DNA of 55,809 nt from Candidatus Omnitrophota bacterium. Lineage in GTDB: Bacteria > Omnitrophota > Gorgyraeia > Gygaellales > Profunditerraquicolaceae. The stretch's first letter is position 1. Every line of letters begins with the position of its first letter. Under the pieces are notes generated by a model. That model searched no databases. It was given only the letters and a program-made list of their open reading frames with translations, and was not told the origin of the DNA. The stretch spans positions 1 to 55,809 of the forward strand of contig JAGOOP010000009.1 in assembly GCA_017992455.1 (NCBI GenBank). Direction: 5' to 3'. Positions 16,397-25,322 of this stretch are shown in pieces. A program made the translations under genes and the position numbers.

Positions 16397-16855
16397 TTAC
16401 GCTCCGGCGAGTTTATTGATCACGCCCAGGGTAAAAGCCATGACGAAAAGCGCGACCGTCTCGGCCATGCCCAGCACAACGATATAATTACCAAAGCCCT
16501 TGTTGGTCTCGCCCATGGCGTCGCAGGCGACCGCCGCGCATTTGCCCTGCCAGTATGCGGACAGGCCCATTGCAGCGCCGGCAAACGCGCCGATCCCCCA
16601 GAGATACTGCCCCTGGAGCGCGAGCTCGGCCATCCTGTTCATGACGATCATGCCGTAGATCGTCTGCGTCAAAGGGGCGCCGACAAATGCCACCAGCATG
16701 AACGACGCGGCCTTGTTCTGGACAAAATTCTTCTTCCAGGCGCCGATCGCGGCCATGCCGGCAATGCCCGCCCCTGCCGCAGACCCGAACGCGGCCAGCG
16801 CCAGCACCATTCCCAACCCGAGATCCCTGAACTGCATCATTACATTCGACTCCAT
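16397..16855 (-). CDS. atpK: V/A-type ATPase subunit K (proteolipid c subunit)
   Basis: A 152-aa membrane protein with two helical hairpins (four membrane segments) that forms the rotor ring. In hairpin one, PLTQTIYG places Thr63 and Gln64 at the ion site. In hairpin two, Gln103 (YWQGK) and Glu132 (GMAETVAL) follow. Thr64, Gln65, Gln110 and Glu139 are the Na+ ligands of Enterococcus hirae NtpK, and the Gln-to-Glu spacing of 29 is identical. This suggests Na+ rather than H+ coupling. A consensus AAGGAGG site precedes the ATG. A large structured element separates it from atpI, perhaps to raise its yield, since many copies are needed per enzyme. Confidence 0.93.
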   Translation of the reverse strand: MESNVMMQFRDLGLGMVLALAAFGSAAGAGIAGMAAIGAWKKNFVQNKAASFMLVAFVGAPLTQTIYGMIVMNRMAELALQGQYLWGIGAFAGAAMGLSAYWQGKCAAVACDAMGETNKGFGNYIVVLGMAETVALFVMAFTLGVINKLAGA

Positions 16856-16877
16856 GCGATCCTCCTTGGGATGATCC

Positions 16878-17027
16878 GGGATGCTGGGCAGTCTCTTTCC
16901 GCTCGAACAGTCCTCGCCCCGCGTGAGATCTGCTCACGCGGGGCTGCGGATACCTGACGTAAAACAGGTGTTACGTCAGTATCCCGCTTCTGCGGGAACT
17001 CGCGGATAAGAGACTGCCCGGCATCCC
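16878..17027 (-). ncRNA. Highly structured atpI-atpK intercistronic element
   Basis: A 150-nt segment beginning 3 bp after the atpI stop. The outer arms (16878-16902 and 17002-17027) pair over about 24 bp with one mismatch and one bulged base. Inside are three hairpins: an 11-bp GC-rich stem (16917-16927 with 16933-16943), a 9-bp stem CTGACGTAA/TTACGTCAG (16954-16962 with 16971-16979) and CCCGC/GCGGG (16983-16987 with 16992-16996). No T-run follows, so it is not a terminator. The ribosome binding site of atpK lies just outside. It could be an mRNA-processing or stability element, a translational regulator or a repeat. Confidence 0.75.
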
Positions 17028-17029
17028 TA

Positions 17030-18796
17030 TTATTCTTTCAACGGTTCATACGCAAACCCGCTCCATGATACATTTGCATGGCTCGAGAATTCAAGCACGT
17101 TGAGCCGCACCCCGTGCACGAGCACCGACATCGGCCCGAGAACGATATTCAGCGCATGGCCGATCCCGGCTATGATAACGCCGGCGATGATCGCGCCTGA
17201 GCCCGCGCCCAGGCCCGCGGCCATGGTATTGGTGGTCTCGGCGATAGCGACCGTCGCCAGCCCCACGGCGAATAACCGCACATACGATACGACATCCGTA
17301 AAATTATTCATGAGGCTCAGCGCAACGGTCCCGAGCCCCGCAGCCACTGCCTTGAATATATTGCGCTGCGGATTGGTAAAGAAGACAACGAGCGCGACGC
17401 CGGCACCGGCCAGATCGATCCCCCACGACGGGAACGGATCGCTCAGGATCAATGTCCGCGCGAGAAAGAACGCGGTCCACAACACGCAGATCCAGCCCGC
17501 ATCGGCGAGCGCCGACAGCGACGGCAGTTTGAGAACGCCCCTCCATGCATGAGCAAGGGACAAATGGAACGCGCCGAGGAAAAAACAGAATGTCTGCATT
17601 ATCTTGACGTCGTTGAGCTCCGGCACCAATGGCGCAAAACCCCTGTTCTTCAGCCATTCCTGCCCGAAGAACGTCCCGGTCATTACGCCCCAGACAACGG
17701 CGCACAAACTCAATATATACAGAAGCGAAAAAACATGCGCGATCGCGGCATTGCGCCTGTTCTTATAATGCAGCCATGCCGTGAGCGCCAGGTACATAAT
17801 GCCGTACCCCGCGTCGCCGATCAAAATGCCGAAAAATATGCAGAAGAAAATAAGGAATATCATGCTCACGTCGAGCTCGCGGTATCCGGGCACGATCCCC
17901 AGAAGGCCGAACACCGGTTTGATGCGGTCGACCCATGCAGGATTGCGCAGCAAAGTAGGAACTGCTTCCTCAGGGCCCGGATCCGAGACCGAAAGCGCCC
18001 ATTGATGCTCGCGGGCAACGAGCTCCAGCGCATCCATGCTGTCGAACGGAGCATACCCTGACAGATACGCAAGCATGCCGTGCTGTCCCATCCCGCACAC
18101 CGCCTGCTGAAACACCAGCTCTTTCTCCAGCAAAGCCTTTTGCTCCTGAAGGGGTTTCGCCTGCTGCCGCAGGCCTGCCAGTTCCGCGCGCAGCGTCATT
18201 TCAAGGACCGCGTCTTTCTCCGATTTGCTGCGCATCGCGCTCAATGAGCTTTTCGGCAACGCGACCTCTTGAAAAGGCAATTCCTCCTTATGTCTCGACA
18301 CGACAACACAATTCGCTATGCCCGCAAGGACCGAAACGGTTTTGACGATCGCGGTCGAAGCGATTGCGCCGAGCTCTTTTTCCGGTATCCGGAACAACCG
18401 CACAAAAATGCCCCGGCGCGAAAGAGATTCGATCTGCGCCGGATCAAAATCGCCCCACGGATCCCACGCTTCGATCCCCGCTTTGAGGCCGCGCGAAAAC
18501 TCGGCCAGCTGATCGAGCCGTTTATCGAGATCGACGATATGGCGCGCCGTTGTTTTCCAGCCGTCAAAATGCTTGCGCGGCTCTGCGGGGACCGGCGCTG
18601 TTTCTTGTCCGCGGGCCAGAACGTCGAGCGCCGCTGTCGCAAGACCGATATCCGCCTGCAGGGATGCGATATCCCCTCCCTGCGGCGGACGGACATGCGC
18701 CGCATGCACCACGCCCAGCGCCCGCAGCCTGCGGACCGTATCGACGGAGTCCTTCTGCTGGCATATGACGCCGATCTTTTTCATCGGAACGATCAT
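17030..18796 (-). CDS. atpI: V/A-type ATPase subunit I (stator a subunit)
   Basis: A 588-aa membrane subunit forming the ion half-channel. The N-terminal soluble half (about 1-330) has the coiled-coil hairpins typical of the subunit (MRSKSEKDAVLEMTLRAEL region). The C-terminal half carries about seven membrane helices, including GILIGDAGYGIMY, the channel segment with VVSYVRLFAVGLATVAIAETTN (conserved Arg) and a last helix with GHALNIVLGPMSVLVHGVRL. It overlaps the D gene by 4 bp (ATGA). Length is close to other bacterial V-type I subunits. Confidence 0.93.
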   Translation of the reverse strand: MIVPMKKIGVICQQKDSVDTVRRLRALGVVHAAHVRPPQGGDIASLQADIGLATAALDVLARGQETAPVPAEPRKHFDGWKTTARHIVDLDKRLDQLAEFSRGLKAGIEAWDPWGDFDPAQIESLSRRGIFVRLFRIPEKELGAIASTAIVKTVSVLAGIANCVVVSRHKEELPFQEVALPKSSLSAMRSKSEKDAVLEMTLRAELAGLRQQAKPLQEQKALLEKELVFQQAVCGMGQHGMLAYLSGYAPFDSMDALELVAREHQWALSVSDPGPEEAVPTLLRNPAWVDRIKPVFGLLGIVPGYRELDVSMIFLIFFCIFFGILIGDAGYGIMYLALTAWLHYKNRRNAAIAHVFSLLYILSLCAVVWGVMTGTFFGQEWLKNRGFAPLVPELNDVKIMQTFCFFLGAFHLSLAHAWRGVLKLPSLSALADAGWICVLWTAFFLARTLILSDPFPSWGIDLAGAGVALVVFFTNPQRNIFKAVAAGLGTVALSLMNNFTDVVSYVRLFAVGLATVAIAETTNTMAAGLGAGSGAIIAGVIIAGIGHALNIVLGPMSVLVHGVRLNVLEFSSHANVSWSGFAYEPLKE

Positions 18797-19413
18797 ACCG
18801 CCGCCTCGAGAGCTTCGAGCTCTTCTATCTTGCGCTTGGCGATCTTGCTTCTTCCCACGGCATTGGCCATCTGGTCTCCGATATAGATCTTGATGCGCCT
18901 GATCGTTTCCTGCGCGTCGGGGATCTTCACCTTCTCGAACAGATTGACCCGCTGCGCGGTAACGCGCAGTTCTTTTTTCAAAAGCGCGATCGCTTCTCCG
19001 ATCACTTCGATCTCCCTGCGCAAAGAGATCAATTCCCTGAGCGCGTCGAGTCCGGCGTCAACCCACGGCGGGGTCAGGAACAGATCGTATTCCGCATACG
19101 GGAACACCGCCCGCTCGAATACCGGCAGGTCAAGGCCGGCAACGTTGCGGGTCCCCGTTGCGATCTCCGTCGGGACCAGAAGCGGCTTCAGGTCAACGCG
19201 CGCATCCTCGGCAAGGAGCCCTGCCCACGCGGCTGCCGCGAGCATTTTCGCGTTGAGCAACCGGGCTTTTTCCTGTTCAACGCCGCGCCAGTGCAGCACC
19301 TCCATCTGCAACTGCTGCTTTTTTAATTGCAGCGTGGGCAGATACCGCATGAACTGGCGCAATGCGTCGCGCTGACGCTTCAATTCGCCTTTGGTGAATT
19401 TTACCTTTATCAT
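18793..19413 (-). CDS. atpD: V/A-type ATPase subunit D (central rotor shaft)
   Basis: A 206-aa helical protein matching V-ATPase D: the N-terminal long helix with FTKGELKRQRDALRQFMRYLPTL and the C-terminal helix with RVNLFEKVKIPDAQETIRRIKIYIGD, where the NAFE-like pattern of the family is NLFE. It connects the catalytic A3B3 hexamer to the rotor ring. It starts 4 bp after subunit B and overlaps subunit I by 4 bp. No separate F subunit is seen in the operon, as is usual for the Chlamydiae/Bacteroidetes/spirochaete-type arrangement. Confidence 0.9.
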   Translation of the reverse strand: MIKVKFTKGELKRQRDALRQFMRYLPTLQLKKQQLQMEVLHWRGVEQEKARLLNAKMLAAAAWAGLLAEDARVDLKPLLVPTEIATGTRNVAGLDLPVFERAVFPYAEYDLFLTPPWVDAGLDALRELISLRREIEVIGEAIALLKKELRVTAQRVNLFEKVKIPDAQETIRRIKIYIGDQMANAVGRSKIAKRKIEELEALEAAV

Positions 19414-19417
19414 GGAT

Positions 19418-20713
19418 TCAACGCTTGGGCCAGTATTGCTCGATCATCGATTGCTTGATGCCCGTTTCTTCGGGGGTGAAACATTCGGCCAGGATCTGCC
19501 AGCCGCGGTCAAGCGCTTTTTCAAGCGCGATATTGACCTTTAAAGACATCATCTCTTCTTCGAATATCCTGCCGTATTTAAGAAGTTTCTTATCCCACGC
19601 GGACATCTGAAAGCCCATTGCCTGTTTCTCGAGGGATTCGCGGTAGCTGGCAAAAAGCTGGATCATGGTGTCCATGATCGTGCGGTGGTCGGGCCGCGTG
19701 GCACCGTTCACCTGTTGTTTCAGCCTGCTCAAAGACCCGAACGGCTCGATCACGCCGTGCTTGAGATAGAACTGGCCTTCGGTGATATATCCCGTATTAT
19801 CGGGCACCGGGTGGGTGACGTCGTCGCCGGGCATGGTCGTAACCGCAAGAATGGTGATCGAGCCGGCGGTATCGAAATCGACCGCCTTCTCGTAGCGTGC
19901 GGCGAGCTGGCTGTACAGGTCTCCCGGATACCCGCGGTTCGACGGCACCTGCTCCATGGTAATGGAGACCTCTTTCAGCGCATCGGCGAAATTGGTCATA
20001 TCGGTCAGGAGCACCAGGACCCGCTTGCCGTTGAGCGCAAAATGCTCCGCGACCGCCAGCGACATGTCCGGCACGAGAAGGCATTCGACCGTCGGATCGG
20101 CGGCCGTATGGATGAAAAAGATCGAACGCGACAGCGCTCCGGCCTCTTCGAGCGTATCCCTGAAGAACAGATAATCGTCGTTCTTCAGCCCCATGCCGCC
20201 GAGGATGATAATATCGACCTCTGCCTGTATCGCGATGCGCGCGAGTAATTCGTTATACGGTTCGCCGGCAATTGAAAAAACCGGCAGTTTCTGCGATTCG
20301 ACGAACGAATTGAATACGTCGATCATGGGGATGCCGGTGCGGATCATGTTCCGCGGGATGATACGCTTCACCGGATTGACCGATTGCGTGCCGATATCGA
20401 CGAGATGGTCGGTCAAAGCGGGCCGGCTGTCGCGGGGCATGCCGCTGCCGTTGAAGATCCTGCCGAGCAGGTCGTCGCCGCTTGCCACGCGCATGGGATG
20501 GCCGAGGAACCTGACCTTGTCGTCGGTGGAAATGCCTTTACTGCCGGCGAACACCTGCAGAGAAACGCGCCTTCCGTCAAGCCGGATGACCTGCGCAAGC
20601 GATACGCCGCGGCCGGTCGTGATCCGGGCGATCTCGTTATACCCGACGCCGTCGGCCTCGACCGTGATGACGTCCCCGGAGATCTGGATGATATCCGTGT
20701 ATGATCTATGCAT
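19418..20713 (-). CDS. atpB: V/A-type ATPase subunit B
   Basis: A 431-aa non-catalytic nucleotide-site subunit of the A3B3 head. It has the typical N-terminal barrel ([15 protein letters not shown]), [20 protein letters not shown], a site with [16 protein letters not shown] where a Walker A lysine is absent as expected for [16 protein letters not shown] and [15 protein letters not shown], and the helical C-terminus. The start overlaps the A gene by 8 bp. The family length is about 430-460 residues, so the gene is complete. Confidence 0.95.
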   Translation of the reverse strand: MHRSYTDIIQISGDVITVEADGVGYNEIARITTGRGVSLAQVIRLDGRRVSLQVFAGSKGISTDDKVRFLGHPMRVASGDDLLGRIFNGSGMPRDSRPALTDHLVDIGTQSVNPVKRIIPRNMIRTGIPMIDVFNSFVESQKLPVFSIAGEPYNELLARIAIQAEVDIIILGGMGLKNDDYLFFRDTLEEAGALSRSIFFIHTAADPTVECLLVPDMSLAVAEHFALNGKRVLVLLTDMTNFADALKEVSITMEQVPSNRGYPGDLYSQLAARYEKAVDFDTAGSITILAVTTMPGDDVTHPVPDNTGYITEGQFYLKHGVIEPFGSLSRLKQQVNGATRPDHRTIMDTMIQLFASYRESLEKQAMGFQMSAWDKKLLKYGRIFEEEMMSLKVNIALEKALDRGWQILAECFTPEETGIKQSMIEQYWPKR

Positions 20714-22460
20714 GGCGGGCCTCCTGTGCCGGGGACCGTTTCTGTTCGAACAGCAAGGTTATCTCCTCCTCGATCTTTTTGAATTCGGCCGATTGGAACG
20801 CGCTCGAGTTCCATCCCTTGAACAACTGGCGCATCTGCTGGAAGAACCGCAATGCCGCGTCTTTGCCGTCAAATGCGAATTCCGCCTCTAGGATCTCGTC
20901 GATGAATGCGGCCGTGTATTCCTGGCGCTCGGCGGGGCAGGCCTCGTCCACCGGATCGAACGCGTTCTGCTGAAGGTATACGGAATCGAACAGCTCTCCC
21001 TTGAGATACTCGACGTAATCCCTGACCGACACGCCCTCCTCGCCGATGACCTTCATCATTTGAGCCACCTCATTGCTCTTGACCAATATTGCGTGGCCGG
21101 ACTGCCGGTATTCTTCAGGGATGATGCCGGGATATTTGCTCCACGATATCAACGGATCGATGGCGGGATACCGGCGCGCGTCCGACCGCTCCCGCGACAG
21201 GCCGTGGAAAGCTCCCACGACTTTCAGCGTTGCCTGCGTCACCGGTTCTTCGAAATTGCCGCCCGCGGGGCTCACGGTCCCGCCGATCGTGACCGAGCCG
21301 ATGCCGCCGTCGTTGAGCCTGACCACGCCCGCGCGCTCATAGAACGACGCGATGCGGGATTCCAGGTACGCAGGGAACGCCTCTTCCCCGGGTATCTCTT
21401 CAAGCCTGCCGGACATCTCGCGCATGGCCTGCGCCCAGCGGGACGTCGAGTCGGCGAGCAATAGAACATTCAGCCCCATCTGGCGGTAATACTCGGCGAT
21501 GGTGACTGCCGTGTACACGCTTGATTCGCGCGCCGCGACCGGCATGGAGCTTGTATTGCAAACGATAACGGTCCGGTCGATCAAAGGCTTCTGCGTGCGG
21601 GGATCGATCAATTCGGGGAACGTCTTTAATGTTTCGACCACTTCGCCCGCGCGCTCGCCGCACGCGGCGATGATGACCACATCCGCATCGGCATGGCGGC
21701 TTGTCAACTGCTGAAGCACGGTCTTGCCTGCGCCGAACGGGCCGGGGATGCAATACGTGCCTCCGCGCGCAATGGGGAACAATGAATCGATGAGCCGTAT
21801 CTTGGTCACGAGCGGCTTTTGAGGTTTGAGCTTTTCCGCAAACGCGCTGATCGCGATCTTGACCGGCCAGCTCTGTTTCAAATATACGTCCTGTTCCCTG
21901 CCCGCAGGATCGCGCAGGCGGGCGACCGGTGTCTTCAGGTCATGCCTTCCGAAATCGGCGATGCGCACGACCTCCCATGCGCCCTGGAACGAGAACGGCA
22001 CCATGATATAATGCTTGAACATCTTTTCCGGCACAATGCCGAGCTTGTCCCCGGCGCGCACCATATCGCCCTCTGCAGCGAACGGCGTGAATTCCCAGAC
22101 GGTCTCCGGCGGCAACGCGGTCAGGTATGCGCCCCGTTTGAGGAAGAATCCGTGCTGTTCGGCCAGATGCGGCAGGGGATTCTGCAGGCCGTCGAAGATC
22201 TGGCCGAGAAGCCCGGGGCCGAGTTCGACGGAAAGAAGCTCGCCGGTGAACTCGACCTCGTCGCCGATGACCAGGCCCGCGGTGCTTTCATAAACCTGTG
22301 TTTCGGCGCGGTTGCCTCTGACACGAATAACCTCCGCCTTCAAGGATTCCGCGCCGTGTTTGATATAGGCGACCTCATTCTGGATGACCGTCGCGTCGGC
22401 CGCGACCGTGACCATATTGCCGCTCACCTTCACTACCCTGCCTGTGCGTAACCGGTTCAT
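20706..22460 (-). CDS. atpA: V/A-type ATPase subunit A (catalytic)
   Basis: A 584-aa catalytic subunit. It has the N-terminal barrel ([16 protein letters not shown]), the non-homologous insertion domain, the P-loop [13 protein letters not shown] near residue 239, the Walker B region [35 protein letters not shown] split over two blocks, and the helical C-terminus. Hydrolysis or synthesis of ATP is coupled to ion movement through I and K. It overlaps the DUF2764 gene upstream by 4 bp and subunit B downstream by 8 bp. Confidence 0.96.
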   Translation of the reverse strand: MNRLRTGRVVKVSGNMVTVAADATVIQNEVAYIKHGAESLKAEVIRVRGNRAETQVYESTAGLVIGDEVEFTGELLSVELGPGLLGQIFDGLQNPLPHLAEQHGFFLKRGAYLTALPPETVWEFTPFAAEGDMVRAGDKLGIVPEKMFKHYIMVPFSFQGAWEVVRIADFGRHDLKTPVARLRDPAGREQDVYLKQSWPVKIAISAFAEKLKPQKPLVTKIRLIDSLFPIARGGTYCIPGPFGAGKTVLQQLTSRHADADVVIIAACGERAGEVVETLKTFPELIDPRTQKPLIDRTVIVCNTSSMPVAARESSVYTAVTIAEYYRQMGLNVLLLADSTSRWAQAMREMSGRLEEIPGEEAFPAYLESRIASFYERAGVVRLNDGGIGSVTIGGTVSPAGGNFEEPVTQATLKVVGAFHGLSRERSDARRYPAIDPLISWSKYPGIIPEEYRQSGHAILVKSNEVAQMMKVIGEEGVSVRDYVEYLKGELFDSVYLQQNAFDPVDEACPAERQEYTAAFIDEILEAEFAFDGKDAALRFFQQMRQLFKGWNSSAFQSAEFKKIEEEITLLFEQKRSPAQEARHA

Positions 22461-22981
22461 ACAAGGATCCTTTCAAGCAATGCCTGCGTATCCGCGCGCG
22501 CGATGCGGTCCCACCGCAGGAGAATACGCAGTTTCAACGCATATACGATAAGCGCGGTGCTGTCAAAAAAATGCCCCGCGGCGATCCTGTCAAGCATATC
22601 CCAGCGTTGCCGGTCGAGAAACCGTTCCGCTTCCAGGGGCGAGGGCATGCGATGGCTCGCCAGAGCGGCGTGGTAAAGTTCCTGATCGGCATCGGCGCTT
22701 TTCCGAAGATACTTATGCGCGTCGATCTTCCTGCGGCCTGCGCGGATCTTCGCCAGTTCGTTGCGCAGGCCTGTTTCGAACGCCTGCCACTGTGCCAGCG
22801 CGGGATGCGCCGCGTCCTGCTCGAGATACGCGTCGTCCCCGCATTGTTGTATATGCGCCAGATCCTGCGCAGGGACCATGTCGCGGCACATCTCGATGAA
22901 CCGGTCGAACGCAAACGGCGGCCGCGCGCCGAACTGCAGCATGGGCAGGCTTGCGACCAGGTATGGATAGAACTCCGGCAC
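22457..22981 (-). CDS. DUF2764-family V/A-ATPase operon protein (subunit C-like position)
   Basis: A 174-aa helical protein located between subunits E and A, the position occupied by DUF2764 proteins in V-ATPase operons of Bacteroidetes, Chlamydiae and related groups. It opens with FYPYLVASLPMLQFG, a hallmark of the family, and contains RNELAKIRAGRRKIDAHKYL and WDMLDRIAAGHFFDSTALIVYALKL. By position and helical character it may replace the conventional subunit C that links stalk and rotor; that role is inferred. It overlaps atpA by 4 bp and starts 14 bp after subunit E. Confidence 0.8.
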   Translation of the reverse strand: MPEFYPYLVASLPMLQFGARPPFAFDRFIEMCRDMVPAQDLAHIQQCGDDAYLEQDAAHPALAQWQAFETGLRNELAKIRAGRRKIDAHKYLRKSADADQELYHAALASHRMPSPLEAERFLDRQRWDMLDRIAAGHFFDSTALIVYALKLRILLRWDRIARADTQALLERILV

Positions 22982-22995
22982 GGCGTTTCGCTCCT

Positions 22996-23604
22996 TCAGC
23001 GTTTTTGCTCGTCGAGCAGCTGCGCAATAGACGGTTTCAACAGCGACGCAAGATATACCGCCATTTCCCGGTCGGTAAAGTCGAACTGCGACTTGCCGTT
23101 ATCGAAACTGATGACAAACCCTGCGGAAATACCGTCCTGGCTGCGTAATTCGACGCCTTTTCTGGACTGATCCTGAAGCTCCTTGAGAAAATGGCCTTCA
23201 AGCGTTTTTTTGTCCTGTTCCTTAAGATACACGATGACCGCGCTGTCGCTTTTATCAGCATACGCCCGGACCAGGGACGAGATAATGGCTGAAAGCGCCT
23301 CCGGGGTCAGCGCCGCCGATACCTGCGCGGCGATGAGCCGCTCCAGCATCGCGAATATCTCTTTTTTCAAAGACAGGATCACATCCCTGGCCGCCTGCTG
23401 CAATGCCGCCTGGCCGCTTGCCTGCATGCGGTCAGAAGCCTCTTTTGCGTCTTCGAGGATCTTCTTTGCCTGGGCATCGGCCTTTTGCACGATCCAGTCG
23501 GCTTTTGCCCGAGACTCTTTCTCGATCTCTCTGGCTTTATCCTGCGCCGCCTGGACGCCTTCTGCCTGGATCTTATCGAGCAATTCCTTGATCTGATCTG
23601 CCAT
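22996..23604 (-). CDS. atpE: V/A-type ATPase subunit E (peripheral stalk)
   Basis: A 202-aa protein with a long Ala/Lys/Glu-rich N-terminal helix (about 1-110: IKELLDKIQAEGVQAAQDKA, EDAKEASDRMQ) and a mixed alpha/beta C-terminal head (GVELRSQDGISAGFVISFDNG). This is the organisation of the peripheral-stalk subunit E. AGGAGAG precedes the ATG. It is first in the operon, 22 bp after pyrF, with no obvious promoter between, so the ATPase genes may be partly cotranscribed with the pyrimidine genes. Confidence 0.88.
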   Translation of the reverse strand: MADQIKELLDKIQAEGVQAAQDKAREIEKESRAKADWIVQKADAQAKKILEDAKEASDRMQASGQAALQQAARDVILSLKKEIFAMLERLIAAQVSAALTPEALSAIISSLVRAYADKSDSAVIVYLKEQDKKTLEGHFLKELQDQSRKGVELRSQDGISAGFVISFDNGKSQFDFTDREMAVYLASLLKPSIAQLLDEQKR

Positions 23605-23626
23605 ATCGCTCTCCTGTGACGTTAAA

Positions 23627-24394
23627 CTATTCCTTTATTATATTCTTAATGGCTGCAACCGGGTCTTTTGCTCCCAGTATTGGCCTGCCGACGACGATAT
23701 AATTGGCACCAGCGGCAAGAGCATCCTGTGCCGTAGCGATCCGCTTCTGATCTCCCGCATCAGCGCCTTTCGCTCTAATGCCGGGCGTTACAATAATAAA
23801 ATCCTTACCGATTGCTTCGCGAACCGCGCGTGCCTCCTGAGCCGAACAAACTACTCCGTCCAAGCCGGATTCTTTTACATTACGAGCTCTTTCTAAAACC
23901 ACCCTTAAGGTATCACCTCCAAGATTCTCACTGGTTAATACGGTTACGCCGACAATAAGAGGCCTCGGGATATGTAATTCTTTAGCTTTTTCTTCTGCGC
24001 CCTTTTTTGCGTTTCGCAGCGTCTCTATTCCTGCCATTGCATGCACTGTTAACATAAAAACCGGGTACTGTACTGCATTTTTAACGTTTTGAGCAAGCAG
24101 AGACGTTATATATGAATAGGCTGATGCAAATGTAATAACGCTTCCCGTCCCGGTACTGGTATAGCATGCATTTTGCACAGTATTGGGGATATCATGGAAT
24201 TTCAGATCTAAGAAAACTTTGCCCCCTCTTTTCCCAACCATTTTGACTGTTTCCGGACCATAGGCAGTAAATAAATGGCTCCCGATTTTAAACAACCTGA
24301 CACCCGCGGGAACGAGAATTTTAACAAACCGTTCCGCTTCTTTGAGCGTATGTACATCTAATGCAACTATTAATTTGTCTTTTATGTCTTGCAC
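23627..24394 (-). CDS. pyrF: Orotidine 5'-phosphate decarboxylase
   Basis: A 255-aa TIM-barrel enzyme converting OMP to UMP, the last step of de novo UMP synthesis. Key motifs are KLIVALDVHTLKEA, the catalytic LDLKFHDIPNTV (D-x-K-x2-D), GVTVLTSEN and the phosphate-binding TPGIRAKG and NYIVVGRPI. The start is GTG, overlapping pyrD by 13 bp. The gene is visibly richer in A and T than its neighbours (about 40% G+C in the 24061-24120 stretch counted by eye), with different codon choice, so it may have been acquired separately. Confidence 0.95.
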   Translation of the reverse strand: MQDIKDKLIVALDVHTLKEAERFVKILVPAGVRLFKIGSHLFTAYGPETVKMVGKRGGKVFLDLKFHDIPNTVQNACYTSTGTGSVITFASAYSYITSLLAQNVKNAVQYPVFMLTVHAMAGIETLRNAKKGAEEKAKELHIPRPLIVGVTVLTSENLGGDTLRVVLERARNVKESGLDGVVCSAQEARAVREAIGKDFIIVTPGIRAKGADAGDQKRIATAQDALAAGANYIVVGRPILGAKDPVAAIKNIIKE

Positions 24395-25299
24395 GCCATC
24401 ATCCCGGTGAATTCTTGAATGGAGCTTATTTTATTATCCGTTAAATATTTTTTAATACCGGTTATGATTTCATTTGCAATTCCCGGCTCGATGAAATTCG
24501 CCGTGCCGATGCTGACCGCAGTCGCTCCGGCGATAAAAAATTCCAGAGCGCTGTTCGTGTCCATGATGCCGCCCATGCCGACGATCGGGATGCCGACTTT
24601 GTTGTAAACTTCCCACACCATGCGCACCGCGATGGGCCGTACGGCAGGGCCGCTTAATCCGCCGATGCCCATGGCGATCCGTGGCGTGCGGGTTTTGACG
24701 TCGATCGCCATGGCCTGCACGGTATTGATAAGCGCCAGCGCGTCGCTGCCCGCGTTCTGCGCAGCCAGGGCGATCTCGGCAATATCGGTCACGTTCGGCG
24801 AGAGCTTTACGATAAGCGTTTTCCCCGTTACCCTCCTCACCGTTTTGACAACGGCAGCGGTCGAGCGCGCGTCCTGCGCGACCAGCCGCTTCTTTTTCAG
24901 GTTCGGGCACGAAATGTTAAGTTCCAGCGCCGAGACTCCGGGAACCCTGTCAAGCCGTTTTGCAAGAACCGCGAATTCATCAGGGTCTTCTTCGGAAGCG
25001 ATGCTGACGATGACCGGCACGCCGAATTGACGGACCACGGGTAATTTTTCGGACAGGAATCCCTCTATGCCGGGATTTTCCAGGCCGATTGAATTGATCA
25101 ACCCCGAAGGCGTTTCGCACGTGCGGGGAACAGGATTGCCCTGCCGGGGCCTGATCGTGATCGTCTTGGTAACGATCGCGCCCAGCTTTTTAAGATCGCA
25201 CAGACCTTTGAATTCCTCCGCGTACCCGAACGTGCCCGATGCCACCATCACGGGATTCTTCAGCTTCAATGCGCCGATGCGGACAGACAGCTCAGCCAT
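24382..25299 (-). CDS. pyrD: Dihydroorotate dehydrogenase, class 1B catalytic subunit
   Basis: A 305-aa FMN TIM barrel oxidising dihydroorotate to orotate. ASGTFGYAEEF, the substrate loop NSIGLENPGIEGF, the class-1 active-site Cys in ELNISCPNLKK, LVIVKLSPNVTDI-like VKLSPNVTDI and PIVGMGGI are all present. Class 1B enzymes pass electrons to the PyrK iron-sulphur flavoprotein, which is encoded one gene away at 26.5 kb. The order pyrK-GT2-pyrD is less compact than the usual pyrK-pyrD pair. Confidence 0.95.
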   Translation of the reverse strand: MAELSVRIGALKLKNPVMVASGTFGYAEEFKGLCDLKKLGAIVTKTITIRPRQGNPVPRTCETPSGLINSIGLENPGIEGFLSEKLPVVRQFGVPVIVSIASEEDPDEFAVLAKRLDRVPGVSALELNISCPNLKKKRLVAQDARSTAAVVKTVRRVTGKTLIVKLSPNVTDIAEIALAAQNAGSDALALINTVQAMAIDVKTRTPRIAMGIGGLSGPAVRPIAVRMVWEVYNKVGIPIVGMGGIMDTNSALEFFIAGATAVSIGTANFIEPGIANEIITGIKKYLTDNKISSIQEFTGMMACKT

Positions 25300-25322
25300 A
25301 AACGTTCCGGGATCCTTTGTTG

